NCBI RefSeq assembly: GCF_019511375.1
Contig: NZ_JAEUAO010000002.1
Location: forward strand, 1,167,730 to 1,231,729
Reading direction: 5' to 3'
From: Rhizobium herbae
GTDB taxonomy: Bacteria; Pseudomonadota; Alphaproteobacteria; Rhizobiales; Rhizobiaceae
Length of the DNA: 64,000 bases
In this document: in pieces, positions 40,391 through 49,018 of the stretch
Layout of the letters: every line of letters starts with the position of its first letter
Position numbering within the stretch: position 1 is the first letter of the stretch
The notes under the pieces: generated by a model
Databases searched by the model: none
The model's input: the letters and a program-made list of their open reading frames with translations, nothing else
Told to the model about the DNA's origin: nothing
Program-made: the position numbers and the translations under genes

Positions 40391-40849
40391 ATGTCGATCA
40401 AACGCCGGACTGTCTTCACGCGCGCTCTGACTGCGCCGCTTGCCGCGCTCTTTGCCGGACGCGTCGCGTCCGCTGCGACGGCATCGCCTGGCCCCGGGAG
40501 GCAGAAGGTGGTCTATCACCTTGCCGATACCGAGAAGGTGATGTTTGTGCTTGGCAATATCCGCAACCATATAGATGGCATGGGCGGCCCCCAGGCGGTG
40601 GATATCGTGCTGGTGGTGCACGGCCCGGCACTGACTCTTTTTCGCAAGATCAAGGCCAATCCCAAAACCGCCGCGCAGGTGGCCAGGATAAGCGGGGACG
40701 GGGTTCGCATGGCCGCCTGCGGCAATACGATGACGGCGCAGAACCTGCAGGTCGCCGATCTGCTGCCCGGCTTTGTCCGCGCCGACGAGGGCGGCGTCGT
40801 TCGTATCGCGAAGCTTCAGACCGAAGGCTACGTCTACATTCGACCGTGA
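40391..40849 (+). CDS. Tat-exported DsrE/DsrF-like protein
   Basis: The 152-aa product begins with a twin-arginine-type signal (MSIKRRTVFTRALTAPLAAL, cut near VASA), then a DsrE-like sulfurtransferase fold: VVYHLADTEKVMFVLGNIRN, VDIVLVVHGPALTLF, VRMAACGNTMTAQNLQ with a Cys at the position used by DsrE-type sulfur carriers, and a C-terminal GGVVRIAKLQTEGYVYIRP. The periplasmic location is unusual for DsrE-like sulfur transfer, but similar exported forms exist. The ATG at 40391 follows GGGGGGCGTC. It probably forms an operon with the preceding exported protein. Confidence 0.8.
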   Translation: MSIKRRTVFTRALTAPLAALFAGRVASAATASPGPGRQKVVYHLADTEKVMFVLGNIRNHIDGMGGPQAVDIVLVVHGPALTLFRKIKANPKTAAQVARISGDGVRMAACGNTMTAQNLQVADLLPGFVRADEGGVVRIAKLQTEGYVYIRP

Positions 40850-41022
40850 TCGGCGGCAGGTCAGCATAGTCGGACGGCAATTGCCCTCAAAATATGCAAT
40901 TTCGGTGCGGAAGGGCGCGCGTCATGCGCCTGTTGCATGGCTGCCGCCTCTTTGTAGCTCTGGTGAATAAGCTCTGCCTCATCTATCTTCAGCATCGGGA
41001 GGTAAACGAAAAGAGGTTTACC

Positions 41023-41175
41023 ATGTTTAAGCAACTGAAGAAAATCACTGGCGCCCTGCGCGTACCGTCCGTCGAAGAGCGCGAAATGAACTATCTCAAT
41101 GGTTCGCTCGACCGGATCGATCTGGAATACCGTCAGCGTCAGGTTGACCGCGGCCTGTTCCGTAACTCCTTCTAA
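41023..41175 (+). CDS. DUF3563 small protein
   Basis: The ATG at 41023 follows AAGAGG, and the 50-residue product (MFKQLKKITGALRVPSVEER, EMNYLNGSLDRIDLEYRQRQ, then VDRGLFRNSF) matches the rhizobial DUF3563 family almost completely. It is short and highly charged, with a helix of regularly spaced Arg/Glu. The function is unknown. The frame opens upstream at 40894 but the extra residues are not conserved-looking. It stands alone. Confidence 0.88.
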   Translation: MFKQLKKITGALRVPSVEEREMNYLNGSLDRIDLEYRQRQVDRGLFRNSF

Positions 41176-41386
41176 GTCATGCTGCCGTCCGGCTGCCTGC
41201 GGCTGCAGGCCGCCGGGACGTATGCGACAAACGCATGTCAGACTGGGCTCCTGCGCATGAGGTGCAGGCGCCGCGCACGCCGGGCGTGATCGCCTCTGCG
41301 GCAAATCGCGCTTGGCCGCGCCCGGAATGCCGATTTTCCCGTCGCCGCCATTGAACAGTCACATCCGCATCGTCTATCAGGACAGC

Positions 41387-41962
41387 ATGTTGTTCAGACG
41401 CAAGAAGCCCGCAACCTTGTCGGGAAGGCTCCGTGAGTTTCTGTGGCCGCGAAAGGGCTTTTCCCGCGGCGTGCGGTACTTGTCGATGCGCGTGTTGCGG
41501 CTATCGTCCTCTCCGCATTCCATCGCCGTCGGCGTTGCTGCCGGGGCTGCGTCTTCGGCAACGCCGTTTATCGGCTTTCACATCCTCATCGCTCTTGCTG
41601 TTGCCTATCTCTTGTCGGGCAATCTGATCGCGGCCGGTATAGCGACCACGCTTGCCAACCCGCTGACCATTCCGGTCATTCTCGTCGCGACCTACGAGGT
41701 GGGCGTGGTGATGCTTGGTGCCGGCGGCAGTGGTGCGCTGACCGGGGAAGAGATTGTCCATAGGCTGAGCCATCTCGAGCTGGCGCATTTGTGGGAGCCT
41801 TTGCTCAGGCCGATGCTGATCGGCTCGGTGCCCATTGCAGCCGCAAGTGCTGCGGCTTTCTATGTTCTGACCTTCTACGCCGCCAAACTCTTCCAGTCCC
41901 GCCGCCAGGTCCGGCGGTCCGGCAAGGCACAGCATCCGGCGGGATCGGCAAACGGGCCTTGA
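41387..41962 (+). CDS. DUF2062 membrane protein
   Basis: The 191-aa product begins MLFRRKKPATLSGRLREFLW and has three to four hydrophobic segments with the DUF2062 pattern: SPHSIAVGVAAGAASSATPF, HILIALAVAYLLSGNLIAAG, IATTLANPLTIPVILVATYE. The ATG at 41387 follows TCAGGAC; the frame opens at 41312. DUF2062 proteins are inner-membrane proteins without a known activity and often lie near acpS/lepB in rhizobia. It precedes acpS by 91 bp on the same strand. Confidence 0.88.
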   Translation: MLFRRKKPATLSGRLREFLWPRKGFSRGVRYLSMRVLRLSSSPHSIAVGVAAGAASSATPFIGFHILIALAVAYLLSGNLIAAGIATTLANPLTIPVILVATYEVGVVMLGAGGSGALTGEEIVHRLSHLELAHLWEPLLRPMLIGSVPIAAASAAAFYVLTFYAAKLFQSRRQVRRSGKAQHPAGSANGP

Positions 41963-42053
41963 TTCTCACGAATTTTTAACTTGGCAGGCGGCTGTCCGTT
42001 TGCTCTTGTCCAGCGAGGCTCGCCTCCACTCCAGATAAGGTATTTTCGTTTCA

Positions 42054-42473
42054 ATGATTATCGGCATCGGCAGTGACCTGATCGATATCAGGCGGATTGA
42101 AAACTCGCTCGAGCGTTTCGGCGAGCGGTTCAGCCAGCGCTGTTTTACCGGAATTGAAATCCGCAAATCCGAGGGCCGGAAAAACCGCGCCGAATCCTAT
42201 GCCAAGCGGTTTGCGGCGAAGGAGGCCTGTGCCAAGGCGCTCGGAACGGGCATGGCGCAGGGCGTGTTCTGGAAGGACATGGGTGTCGTCAATCTTCCGG
42301 GCGGCAAGCCAACGATGCAACTGACCGGCGGTGCTGCCGAAAGGCTTGCGGCAATGCTGCCGGCCGGCCATCGCGGCGTCATCCACCTCACCATCACCGA
42401 TGACTTCCCTCTGGCGCAGGCCTTCGTGATAATCGAAGCTCTGCCCGTTGCCCCGGATAAAGGAAGCGTTTAG
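42054..42473 (+). CDS. acpS: holo-[acyl-carrier-protein] synthase
   Basis: The 139-aa product has the AcpS signature: [20 protein letters not shown] (metal-binding Asp), [31 protein letters not shown] (Glu and Lys of the active site) and a C-terminal [19 protein letters not shown]. It transfers 4'-phosphopantetheine from CoA to acyl-carrier protein in the cytoplasm. The length is normal. It opens a growth-essential block with lepB, rnc and era; gene order is conserved across Rhizobiaceae. Confidence 0.97.
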   Translation: MIIGIGSDLIDIRRIENSLERFGERFSQRCFTGIEIRKSEGRKNRAESYAKRFAAKEACAKALGTGMAQGVFWKDMGVVNLPGGKPTMQLTGGAAERLAAMLPAGHRGVIHLTITDDFPLAQAFVIIEALPVAPDKGSV

Positions 42474-42623
42474 AGCATGTCCACATGAAGCGGACCGAAA
42501 ATGGGCGTGCGCAAATATCTGTCGAGCAACCTGCGTGAAATTACGTTCGCACACAGACCACAGGCAATATCTTCGTTCGACACGGACATGGTGCGAGCAA
42601 TGATCAGATCAAGGAACGACGGC

Positions 42624-43367
42624 GTGGCAGAGAAAATAGAAAAGAAGCAGAGTGGCCTTTGGGAAAACGTCAAGGTCATTATCCAGGCGCTTCTCTTGGC
42701 TGTGGTGATCCGCACCGTCTTCTTCCAGCCGTTCACCATTCCCTCCGGTTCGATGATGCCGACGCTGCTTGTCGGCGACTACATCTTCGTCAACAAGTTC
42801 GCCTACGGCTATTCCAAATATTCCCTGCCGTTCGCGCCGGACCTGTTCAGCGGCCGGATTTTCGCCAGCGAGCCCAAGCGCGGTGATGTCGTAGTCTTCC
42901 GTTTCCCGCCGAACCCGGACATCGACTACATCAAGCGCCTGATCGGTCTGCCGGGCGACAGGATCCAGGTTCGCGACAGCATTCTCTACGTCAACGACAA
43001 GCCCGTTCCGCGTGTGCCGGACGGTGCCTTCCGCGCCGACGACCAATACGACACGGGCGCTGAGGTTCCGGTCTATCGCGAGACGCTGGACAACGGCGTG
43101 AGCTTTGACACGCTGGACCAGTTCCCGGATACGCGCGGCGACAACACCCGCGAGTTCATCGTTCCGGAAGGCCACTATTTCATGATGGGCGACAACCGCG
43201 ACAACTCGGCCGACAGCCGTTTCGATGTCGGTTTCGTGCCCGCCCAGAACCTGGTCGGCCGCGCCAGCATGATCTTCTTCTCGCTCGGCCACGACACCTC
43301 GTTCCGCGAAGTGTGGAAGTGGCCGACGAACCTTCGCTACGACCGCCTTTTCAAGGCCGTCGAATGA
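42624..43367 (+). CDS. lepB: signal peptidase I
   Basis: The frame begins at 42501, but the GTG at 42624 follows AAGGAACGACGGC and gives a 247-aa protein starting MAEKIEKKQSGLWENV, matching the family's usual N-terminus and length. A single transmembrane segment (IIQALLLAVVIRTVFFQPF) precedes the catalytic Ser in PSGSMMPTLL. The general-base Lys lies in DYIKRLIGLPGD, and the later box FMMGDNRDNSADSR is intact. It removes signal peptides on the periplasmic side of the inner membrane. Its TGA overlaps the rnc start (ATGA). Confidence 0.95.
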   Translation: MAEKIEKKQSGLWENVKVIIQALLLAVVIRTVFFQPFTIPSGSMMPTLLVGDYIFVNKFAYGYSKYSLPFAPDLFSGRIFASEPKRGDVVVFRFPPNPDIDYIKRLIGLPGDRIQVRDSILYVNDKPVPRVPDGAFRADDQYDTGAEVPVYRETLDNGVSFDTLDQFPDTRGDNTREFIVPEGHYFMMGDNRDNSADSRFDVGFVPAQNLVGRASMIFFSLGHDTSFREVWKWPTNLRYDRLFKAVE

Positions 43368-44086
43368 GTAAGGGCCGTCCGCTGAACACGCAGGACCGGG
43401 AGCGCCTTGAAGCTGCGATCGGCTACAGCTTCGTTCAGAAGGAACGGCTCGACCGGGCGCTGACCCATGCCAGCGCCCGCAATGCCAAGGGCTCCAACTA
43501 CGAACGGCTGGAATTCCTCGGCGACCGGGTCCTCGGGCTCTGTGTCGCCGAGTTGTTGTTCGACACGTTCAAGGAGGCGAGCGAAGGCGAGCTTTCCGTT
43601 CGTCTGAACCAGTTGGTCAGCGCCGAAAGTTGCGCGCTCATTGCCGATGCGCTGTCGCTGCATCTCTTCATCCGCACCGGTGCCGACGTCAAGAAACTCA
43701 CCGGAAAACACATGCTGAATGTGCGGGCCGATGTGGTAGAGTCGCTGATCGCGGCGATCTATCTCGATGGCGGCCTGGAAGCGGCGCGGGGGTTCGTCCA
43801 GCGCCACTGGTCGGCGCGGGCAAGCCGGGTCGATGGTGCACGCCGCGATGCCAAGACCGAACTGCAGGAATGGGCACATGCCAAGTTCGGCGTGACGCCG
43901 AGCTACCGTATCGACGACCGGTCCGGACCGGATCACGATCCGCGTTTCACGGTGACGGTGGAGATACCAGGCATTGCGCCGGCAACCGGCATCGACCGCT
44001 CCAAGCGTGCCGCCGAACAGGTGGCGGCCACGAAGATCCTTGAGCGGGAAGGCGTCTGGAAGTCAGTGACGGCGCCTGATCTGTAG
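43364..44086 (+). CDS. rnc: ribonuclease III
   Basis: The 240-aa product starts MSKGRPLNTQDRERLEAAIG. It has the RNase III signature NYERLEFLGDRVLGLCVAEL and a second acidic cluster (VRADVVESLIAAIYLDGGLE), then a C-terminal dsRNA-binding domain (about residues 165-235, KTELQEWAHAKFGVTPSYR ... SKRAAEQVAATKILE). It cleaves double-stranded RNA in rRNA maturation and mRNA turnover. The ATG overlaps the lepB stop by four bases, so translation is coupled. The longer frame at 43313 lies inside lepB. Confidence 0.97.
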   Translation: MSKGRPLNTQDRERLEAAIGYSFVQKERLDRALTHASARNAKGSNYERLEFLGDRVLGLCVAELLFDTFKEASEGELSVRLNQLVSAESCALIADALSLHLFIRTGADVKKLTGKHMLNVRADVVESLIAAIYLDGGLEAARGFVQRHWSARASRVDGARRDAKTELQEWAHAKFGVTPSYRIDDRSGPDHDPRFTVTVEIPGIAPATGIDRSKRAAEQVAATKILEREGVWKSVTAPDL

Positions 44087-44181
44087 AGGAAAATCCTCCT
44101 GAAGATCAGGCAATCCTTTGATAGCATGCGATCCTGCGCGCCGTTGCGGCGCCCGGCGCACAATCGGAAATTACGGATACG

Positions 44182-45114
44182 ATGAGCGAAGATACTGTAG
44201 AGACCGCCGCAGCCGAAGGCGCTGCCACCCGTTCCGGATTCGTGGCGCTGATCGGCGCCACGAATGCCGGCAAGTCCACGCTGGTCAACCGCCTGGTTGG
44301 CGCCAAGGTGTCGATCGTCAGCCACAAGGTACAGACGACGCGCGCCATCGTGCGTGGCATTGCCATCCACAAACAGGCGCAGATCGTCTTCATGGACACG
44401 CCAGGCATCTTCAAGCCCCGCCGCCGTCTCGACCGCGCGATGGTGACAACCGCCTGGGGCGGCGCCAAGGATGCCGACGCCATCATGATGCTGATCGACA
44501 GCGAGCGCGGGCTGAAAGGCGACGCCGAGACGATCCTTGAAGGCTTGAAGGAAGTCGAACAGCCGAAGATGCTGGTCCTCAACAAGATCGACCAGGTTTC
44601 GCGCGAAGACCTGCTGAAGCTCGCAGCCGCCGCCAACGAATATGTCGAATTCGAACGCACGTTCATGATTTCGGCGCTGAACGGCTCCGGTTGCGACGAT
44701 GTGCTCGACTATCTCGCGATGAAGCTGCCTGAAGGTCCCTGGTACTATCCGGAGGATCAGATTTCCGATCTGCCGATGCGCCAGCTCGCTGCGGAAATCA
44801 CCCGCGAGAAGCTCTTCCTGAGGCTGCACCAGGAACTCCCCTATTCCTCGCATGTCGAGACGGAGAAATGGGAAGAGCGCAAGGACGGCTCGGTGCGCAT
44901 CGAGCAGGTGATCTATGTCGAGCGTGACAGCCAGAAGAAGATCGCGCTCGGCAAGAATGGCGAGGCGATCAAGGCGATCTCCATGGCCTCGCGCAAGGAA
45001 CTCTCCGAAATCCTCGAACAGCCGGTCCACCTGTTCCTGTTCGTCAAGGTTCGCGAAAACTGGGGCGACGACCCCGAGCGCTTCCGCGAAATGGGACTGG
45101 AGTTCCCGAAGTAA
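44182..45114 (+). CDS. era: GTPase Era
   Basis: The 310-aa product combines an N-terminal GTPase domain (G1 GATNAGKSTLVNRLVG, with an ATN variant of the usual xPN; G2 VQTTRAIVRG; G3 DTPGIF; G4 NKID) with a C-terminal KH RNA-binding domain (about residues 220-310, including IALGKNGEAIKAISMASRKE). It binds 16S rRNA and supports small-subunit assembly. The first 18 residues form a short extra segment common in alphaproteobacteria. It ends in a good terminator; the convergent ars operon follows. Confidence 0.97.
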   Translation: MSEDTVETAAAEGAATRSGFVALIGATNAGKSTLVNRLVGAKVSIVSHKVQTTRAIVRGIAIHKQAQIVFMDTPGIFKPRRRLDRAMVTTAWGGAKDADAIMMLIDSERGLKGDAETILEGLKEVEQPKMLVLNKIDQVSREDLLKLAAAANEYVEFERTFMISALNGSGCDDVLDYLAMKLPEGPWYYPEDQISDLPMRQLAAEITREKLFLRLHQELPYSSHVETEKWEERKDGSVRIEQVIYVERDSQKKIALGKNGEAIKAISMASRKELSEILEQPVHLFLFVKVRENWGDDPERFREMGLEFPK

Positions 45115-45118
45115 AAAG

Positions 45119-45143
45119 AGGCGCTGGCAACGGCGCCTTTTTC
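45119..45143. terminator. terminator between era and arsH
   Basis: A hairpin AGGCGC / GCGCCT with an 8-nt loop is followed by TTTTTCC on the plus strand and preceded by a run of A, giving T-runs on both strands. It serves era and, in reverse, the end of the ars operon. Confidence 0.8.
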
Positions 45144-45148
45144 CTGTC

Positions 45149-45856
45149 TCATATGGCCTTCAAGCCGACGCGCCGCTCGAGTTTCTCCGCATCTTCCTTG
45201 CGCTCGCTGTAGCGGTCGGTGAGGTAGCCGGAGATGTCGCGCGTCAGCAGTGTGAATTTCACCAGTTCCTCCGTCACGTCGACCACGCGATCGTAATAGG
45301 AGGACGGTTTCATCCGGCCATTCGCATCGAATTCCTGAAAGGCCTTGGCAACGGAGGACTGGTTGGGAATGGTGATCATCCGCATCCAGCGTCCGAGAAT
45401 GCGCATCTGGTTGACGGCGTTGAAGCTTTGCGAACCGCCCGAGACCTGCATGACCGCAAGCGTGCGCCCCTGCGTCGGGCGGATCGAGCCGACCGAAAGC
45501 GGAATCCAGTCGATCTGGGCCTTCATGATGCCGCTCATGGCACCGTGCCGCTCCGGGCTCACCCAGACCTGGCCCTCCGACCATTGCGAGAGGTCCCTGA
45601 GTTCCTGCACCTTCGGATGGCCGGCTGGAGCTGCATCGGGCAGGGGCAGGCCCTCCGGATTGAAGAAGCGGACCTCCGCGCCGAAATGCGTAAGCAGGCG
45701 CCCGGCTTCCTCGGCCAGCAGGCGGCTGTAGGATACGGTTCGAAGCGAGCCATAAAGGATGAGAATGCGCGGCGGATGCGTCGAGAACGGCCGGCGCAGC
45801 GCCTCGCGGTCAGGCAGGCGCAGGTGCTGCTCGTGCGCTGCCGGCAGATCAGACAA
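45149..45856 (-). CDS. arsH: arsenical resistance flavoprotein ArsH
   Basis: An NADPH-dependent FMN reductase-type protein of about 235 aa: [20 protein letters not shown] (FMN phosphate loop), [20 protein letters not shown] and [20 protein letters not shown]. ArsH oxidises trivalent organoarsenicals or acts as a quinone/azo reductase in arsenic resistance. A start at 45892 is possible; a TTG at 45856 that overlaps the arsC stop gives [15 protein letters not shown] and resembles known ArsH N-termini, so it is chosen. It is the last gene of the ars operon, the same order as the Ensifer operon (arsR-aqpS-arsC-arsH). Confidence 0.9.
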   Translation of the reverse strand: MSDLPAAHEQHLRLPDREALRRPFSTHPPRILILYGSLRTVSYSRLLAEEAGRLLTHFGAEVRFFNPEGLPLPDAAPAGHPKVQELRDLSQWSEGQVWVSPERHGAMSGIMKAQIDWIPLSVGSIRPTQGRTLAVMQVSGGSQSFNAVNQMRILGRWMRMITIPNQSSVAKAFQEFDANGRMKPSSYYDRVVDVTEELVKFTLLTRDISGYLTDRYSERKEDAEKLERRVGLKAI

Positions 45857-46271
45857 GGCGCTTGCCCTCGGTATCGAGCACCTGTTCGCCATCCTCCTTG
45901 GCGAAGGGCCCCTTGTGTGTCTCCGGCAGGATATCGAGAACGACTTCGGACGGCCGGCAAAGCCGTGTGCCGATCGGCGTGATGACGAAGGGCCGATTGA
46001 TCAGGATCGGATGCACCAGCATCGCGTCCAGAAGCGCGTCATCGTCAAGTGCGGGATCGGCAAGGCCGAGCTCGTCGAACGGCGTTCCCTTTTCGCGGAT
46101 GGCCTCGCGCACACTGAGCCCGGCATCGGCGATCATCGCTTTCAATGCGTCGCGGCTTGGCGGGGTGCTTAGATATTCGATCACTGTGGGTTCGATGCCC
46201 GCATTGCGGATCATTGCGAGCGTGTTGCGGGAGGTGCCGCAATCGGGATTGTGATAGATGGTAACGGTCAT
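45849..46271 (-). CDS. arsC: arsenate reductase, glutaredoxin-coupled type
   Basis: The 140-aa product starts [20 protein letters not shown] with catalytic Cys11 in the CxxS-like loop, followed by [15 protein letters not shown] and the conserved arginine-bearing segment [20 protein letters not shown]. It reduces arsenate to arsenite using glutathione and glutaredoxin. The arsenite can leave through the AqpS channel encoded upstream. Its last codons overlap the proposed arsH start. A second, unrelated arsenate reductase-like gene lies two genes upstream, so the operon has both mechanistic classes. Confidence 0.94.
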   Translation of the reverse strand: MTVTIYHNPDCGTSRNTLAMIRNAGIEPTVIEYLSTPPSRDALKAMIADAGLSVREAIREKGTPFDELGLADPALDDDALLDAMLVHPILINRPFVITPIGTRLCRPSEVVLDILPETHKGPFAKEDGEQVLDTEGKRLV

Positions 46272-46292
46272 GATGGCCTCGGATGTGGGTGG

Positions 46293-46967
46293 CTACGCGT
46301 TGGCGGAGGGCTGCCGCAGCAGCCAGTTCATCAGGGCAAGGGCGCAAAGAGCCCCCAGAATTTCCGCGAGGACGAAGCCCGGGAGATCGAGCGGGCGAAT
46401 GCCCGAAAATGTGTTGGTCAGTGATCGCGCCATCGCCACGGCGGGATTGGCAAAGGAGGTGGACGCCGTGAACCAGTAGGCGGCGGTGATGTAGAGCCCG
46501 ACCAGCCACGGCACGGTTTTCGGATCGGACCGGATGCCGCCGAGGATCACGGCGACAAGGCCGAACGTGGCCACGCCTTCCGAAAACCATTGTGCGCCTC
46601 CGGTTCGCACCTTCAGCGAGGCCTCGACCGGCGCCAGATCGAACATCAGATGCGCCGCGACCGTGCCGGCGATGCCGCCCAGGCATTGTGCGACGACGTA
46701 CAATGCCAGCTCACGCCGGGGCAATTGGCGTTTCAGCGCGAAAACCAGTGAGACGGCCGGGTTGAAATGCGCACCGGAGATCGGCCCGAAGATGGTGATC
46801 AGCGCCACCAGGATGGCGCCGGTCGCGAGCGTGTTGCCGAGCAGGGACAGCGCGACATCATCCGTCAACGTATCGGCCATGATGCCCGATCCGACCACGG
46901 TCGCGACCAGCAGGCAGGTTCCGAGCGCTTCGGCAAAGACGCGGCGTTGCAAGTTGAATGCGGACAT
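46293..46967 (-). CDS. aqpS: aquaglyceroporin AqpS-type arsenite channel
   Basis: A 224-aa MIP-family channel with six helices and both NPA boxes: GAHFNPAVSLVFALK and TSFANPAVAMARSLTN. The residue after the second NPA is Val instead of the Arg that normally lines the selectivity filter, as reported for the AqpS of Sinorhizobium meliloti. In that species the channel lets arsenite flow out down its gradient, replacing an ArsB pump. The ATG at 46967 overlaps the stop of the preceding gene (TGATG). The frame opening at 47174 lies within the neighbour. No ArsB/Acr3 pump is visible here. Confidence 0.93.
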   Translation of the reverse strand: MSAFNLQRRVFAEALGTCLLVATVVGSGIMADTLTDDVALSLLGNTLATGAILVALITIFGPISGAHFNPAVSLVFALKRQLPRRELALYVVAQCLGGIAGTVAAHLMFDLAPVEASLKVRTGGAQWFSEGVATFGLVAVILGGIRSDPKTVPWLVGLYITAAYWFTASTSFANPAVAMARSLTNTFSGIRPLDLPGFVLAEILGALCALALMNWLLRQPSANA

Positions 46968-47494
46968 CACCCTGCCTTCGCCGGGCTGATCGTTGCCCCT
47001 TCCATGGCGCCGATCTGGCGTAGGTGCGTTTCCATTGCCAGCTTGTCGATCGAGCTGTGTGGCAGGGCGAGAAACGCCATGATGCGGTTTTTCAGGAACC
47101 GTGCGGCCTGCGAGAAGGCGCGCTCCTTCTCGAACTCGCTGCCTTCCACGGCTGCAGGATCCTCGACGCCCCAATGCGCCGTCATCGGGTGTCCGAGCCA
47201 GACAGGGCAGGCTTCACCGGCCGCGCTGTCGCAAACCGTAAAGATAAAATCCATCTGCGGCGCTCCGTCGGCGGCAAAGACGTCCCAGCTCTTGGAACTG
47301 AGGCCGGTGGACGGATAGCCAAGCGCGCGCAGTTCTCTCAGGGCGAGCGGATGAACGGTCCCCTTCGGATAGCTGCCGGCCGAATAGGCCTTGAAGCGGC
47401 CTTTACCTTCGGCATTCAGAATAGCCTCGGCGAGAATGGAACGGGCTGAGTTTCCGGTGCACAGGAAGAGCACGTTGTATATTCGGTCAGGCAT
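46967..47494 (-). CDS. low-molecular-weight phosphatase-fold arsenate reductase (thioredoxin-coupled type)
   Basis: The 175-aa product starts MPDRIYNVLFLCTGNSARSI, with the P-loop C-x5-R (Cys12). It also carries the two additional resolving cysteines in FIFTVCDSAAGEACPVWLGH that distinguish thioredoxin-dependent arsenate reductases from simple tyrosine phosphatases. The C-terminal 40 residues extend beyond the standard fold. Its ATG overlaps the arsR stop and its stop overlaps the aqpS start. Together with the glutaredoxin-type ArsC this gives two independent routes for arsenate reduction in one transcript. Confidence 0.9.
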   Translation of the reverse strand: MPDRIYNVLFLCTGNSARSILAEAILNAEGKGRFKAYSAGSYPKGTVHPLALRELRALGYPSTGLSSKSWDVFAADGAPQMDFIFTVCDSAAGEACPVWLGHPMTAHWGVEDPAAVEGSEFEKERAFSQAARFLKNRIMAFLALPHSSIDKLAMETHLRQIGAMEGATISPAKAG

Positions 47495-47843
47495 TGGCTT
47501 TTTCCTTTGGACTACAGCAGGGGACGAGGTCCGCAATCAGCGGCGCGCAGAGATCCGGATGGCCGGCGCAGCAATCCTTGAGAAGAAACGTCACGACAGC
47601 GCGCAGGCTGTCGAGGCTGGCGCGGTAGACGATGGACCGGCTTTGCCGCTCCGCCGTGATGAGGCCCGCCCGCTGAAGGGTCGCCAGATGCGTCGACATG
47701 GTGTTGTGCGGAATGCCAAGCAGCCGGGCGATTTCCCCAGCGGGCAGGCCACCGGGTTCGCGGGAGACGAGCAGCCGGAAGGCATCCAGGCGAGTGCCCT
47801 GGGCGAGAGCTGCAAAAGCATTGACGGCGTTTTTATTGTCCAT
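47487..47843 (-). CDS. arsR: ArsR/SmtB family arsenite-responsive repressor
   Basis: The 118-aa product starts MDNKNAVNAFAALAQGTRLD at the ATG at 47843 and has a winged helix (AGEIARLLGIPHNTMSTHLA ... GLITAERQSRSIVYRA). The C-terminal cysteine cluster (DCCAGHPDLC ... LVPCC) is a plausible As(III) site of the C-terminal type rather than the classic helix-3 CxC. The longer frame to 48005 crosses an inverted-repeat operator. No ribosome-binding site precedes the ATG, and the -10 box is only 7 bp away, so the transcript is predicted to be leaderless. It is first in the ars operon. Confidence 0.92.
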   Translation of the reverse strand: MDNKNAVNAFAALAQGTRLDAFRLLVSREPGGLPAGEIARLLGIPHNTMSTHLATLQRAGLITAERQSRSIVYRASLDSLRAVVTFLLKDCCAGHPDLCAPLIADLVPCCSPKEKANA

Positions 47844-47879
47844 ATGTCGAGAAATACCGACATATGCACTCCGCGTCAA
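47841..47879 (-). promoter_or_regulatory. ars operon promoter with operator overlapping the arsR start
   Basis: On the minus strand, TTGACG (47879-47874) and TATTTC (47856-47851) are 17 bp apart. A perfect inverted repeat, CATATGTCG / CGACATATG with an 8-bp centre (47841-47866), covers the -10 box, the start site and the arsR start codon. This is the expected kind of ArsR operator. Confidence 0.7.
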
Positions 47880-48019
47880 GACGGAGCCGCCAGTCCGGCG
47901 CTCTGTGTCGATCGTCGAACAGTCTGTCGAGCAAACACCGCCTTGTCGCGCCTGCCCGCGCATGGGTATGCAGAACAAAATGAAGCGCCCGGCGTTTCGG
48001 ATCAAAGAGGACAGCCACG

Positions 48020-49018
48020 ATGCCGCAACTGGTCGATGGAAAATGGGAAACGGGCGATGTCGCTGCCAGCGAGATGAAGGACGGCGCCTTTCATCGCGAA
48101 CCCACCCGCTTCCACAACTGGATCACGGCCGACGCCACGCCGGGACCCGATGGCCAGCCGGCGCTTTCCGCCGAAGCTGGGCGCTACCAGTTGTTCGTCG
48201 CCTTCATCTGCCCCTGGGCGTCGCGCACGCTGATGATGCGCAACCTGAAAGGCCTGCAGGAGGTTGTGTCCGTGTCCATCGCCGAGCCGGAGCTCGGCGA
48301 AAACGGCTGGACCTATGCCGAGCCGCAGGACGCCGGCCCGCACGTCCCGAAGATTCGCTATCAGCACGAGCTCTACACGGCATCCGACCCGCATTATACC
48401 GGCAAGGTCTCCGTCCCGGTACTTTGGGACCGGAAGGAAGGCCGCATCGTCAACAACGAATCCGCCGATATCATTCGTATCCTCAACACGGCCTTCAATC
48501 ATCTGACGGGCAACAGGCTCGATTTCTACCCGGAGACGCTGCGCCGGGAAATCGACCGCTGGAACGCGCCGATCTATGAGAAAGTCAACAACGGCGTCTA
48601 CCGGGCCGGTTTCGCCAAGACGCAATCTGCCTATGAGGAGGCCGTGACGAGCCTCTTTGACATGCTCGATACGATCGAAGCGCACCTCTCGCAGAGCCGC
48701 TACATTGCCGGCGTCCACTTCACCGAGGCCGATATCCGCCTGTTCGTGACACTGATCCGCTTCGATTGCGCCTATCACGGCGCTTTCAAATGCAATCTGC
48801 GGCGGCTGGAGGATTATCCGAACCTGTCGAACTATTTGCGGGAGATTTACCAGTGGCCGGGCATCCGCGACACGGTGCGGATCGATCACATCAAGCGGGG
48901 CTATTATTCTCTCGTTCATATCAATCCGACGAAGATCGTGCCGCTCGGCCCCTTGCTTGATCTCGATCGGCCGCACGACAGGGCTCGTCTCGACGGTCGC
49001 GGTGTGGTTACCCTTTGA
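48020..49018 (+). CDS. glutathionyl-hydroquinone reductase (Xi-class GST, YqjG/ECM4 type)
   Basis: The 332-aa product has the thioredoxin-like N-terminal domain with active-site FVAFICPWASRTLMMR (Cys64 in CPWA, the Xi-class mark), SVPVLWDRKEGRIVNNESAD, and an all-helical C-terminal domain with HFTEADIRLFVTLIRFD and PNLSNYLREIYQWPGI. These enzymes remove glutathione from glutathionylated hydroquinones in aromatic-compound detoxification. It is divergent from arsR with 176 bp between starts. A link to arsenic stress is possible but not shown. The length is typical. Confidence 0.92.
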   Translation: MPQLVDGKWETGDVAASEMKDGAFHREPTRFHNWITADATPGPDGQPALSAEAGRYQLFVAFICPWASRTLMMRNLKGLQEVVSVSIAEPELGENGWTYAEPQDAGPHVPKIRYQHELYTASDPHYTGKVSVPVLWDRKEGRIVNNESADIIRILNTAFNHLTGNRLDFYPETLRREIDRWNAPIYEKVNNGVYRAGFAKTQSAYEEAVTSLFDMLDTIEAHLSQSRYIAGVHFTEADIRLFVTLIRFDCAYHGAFKCNLRRLEDYPNLSNYLREIYQWPGIRDTVRIDHIKRGYYSLVHINPTKIVPLGPLLDLDRPHDRARLDGRGVVTL

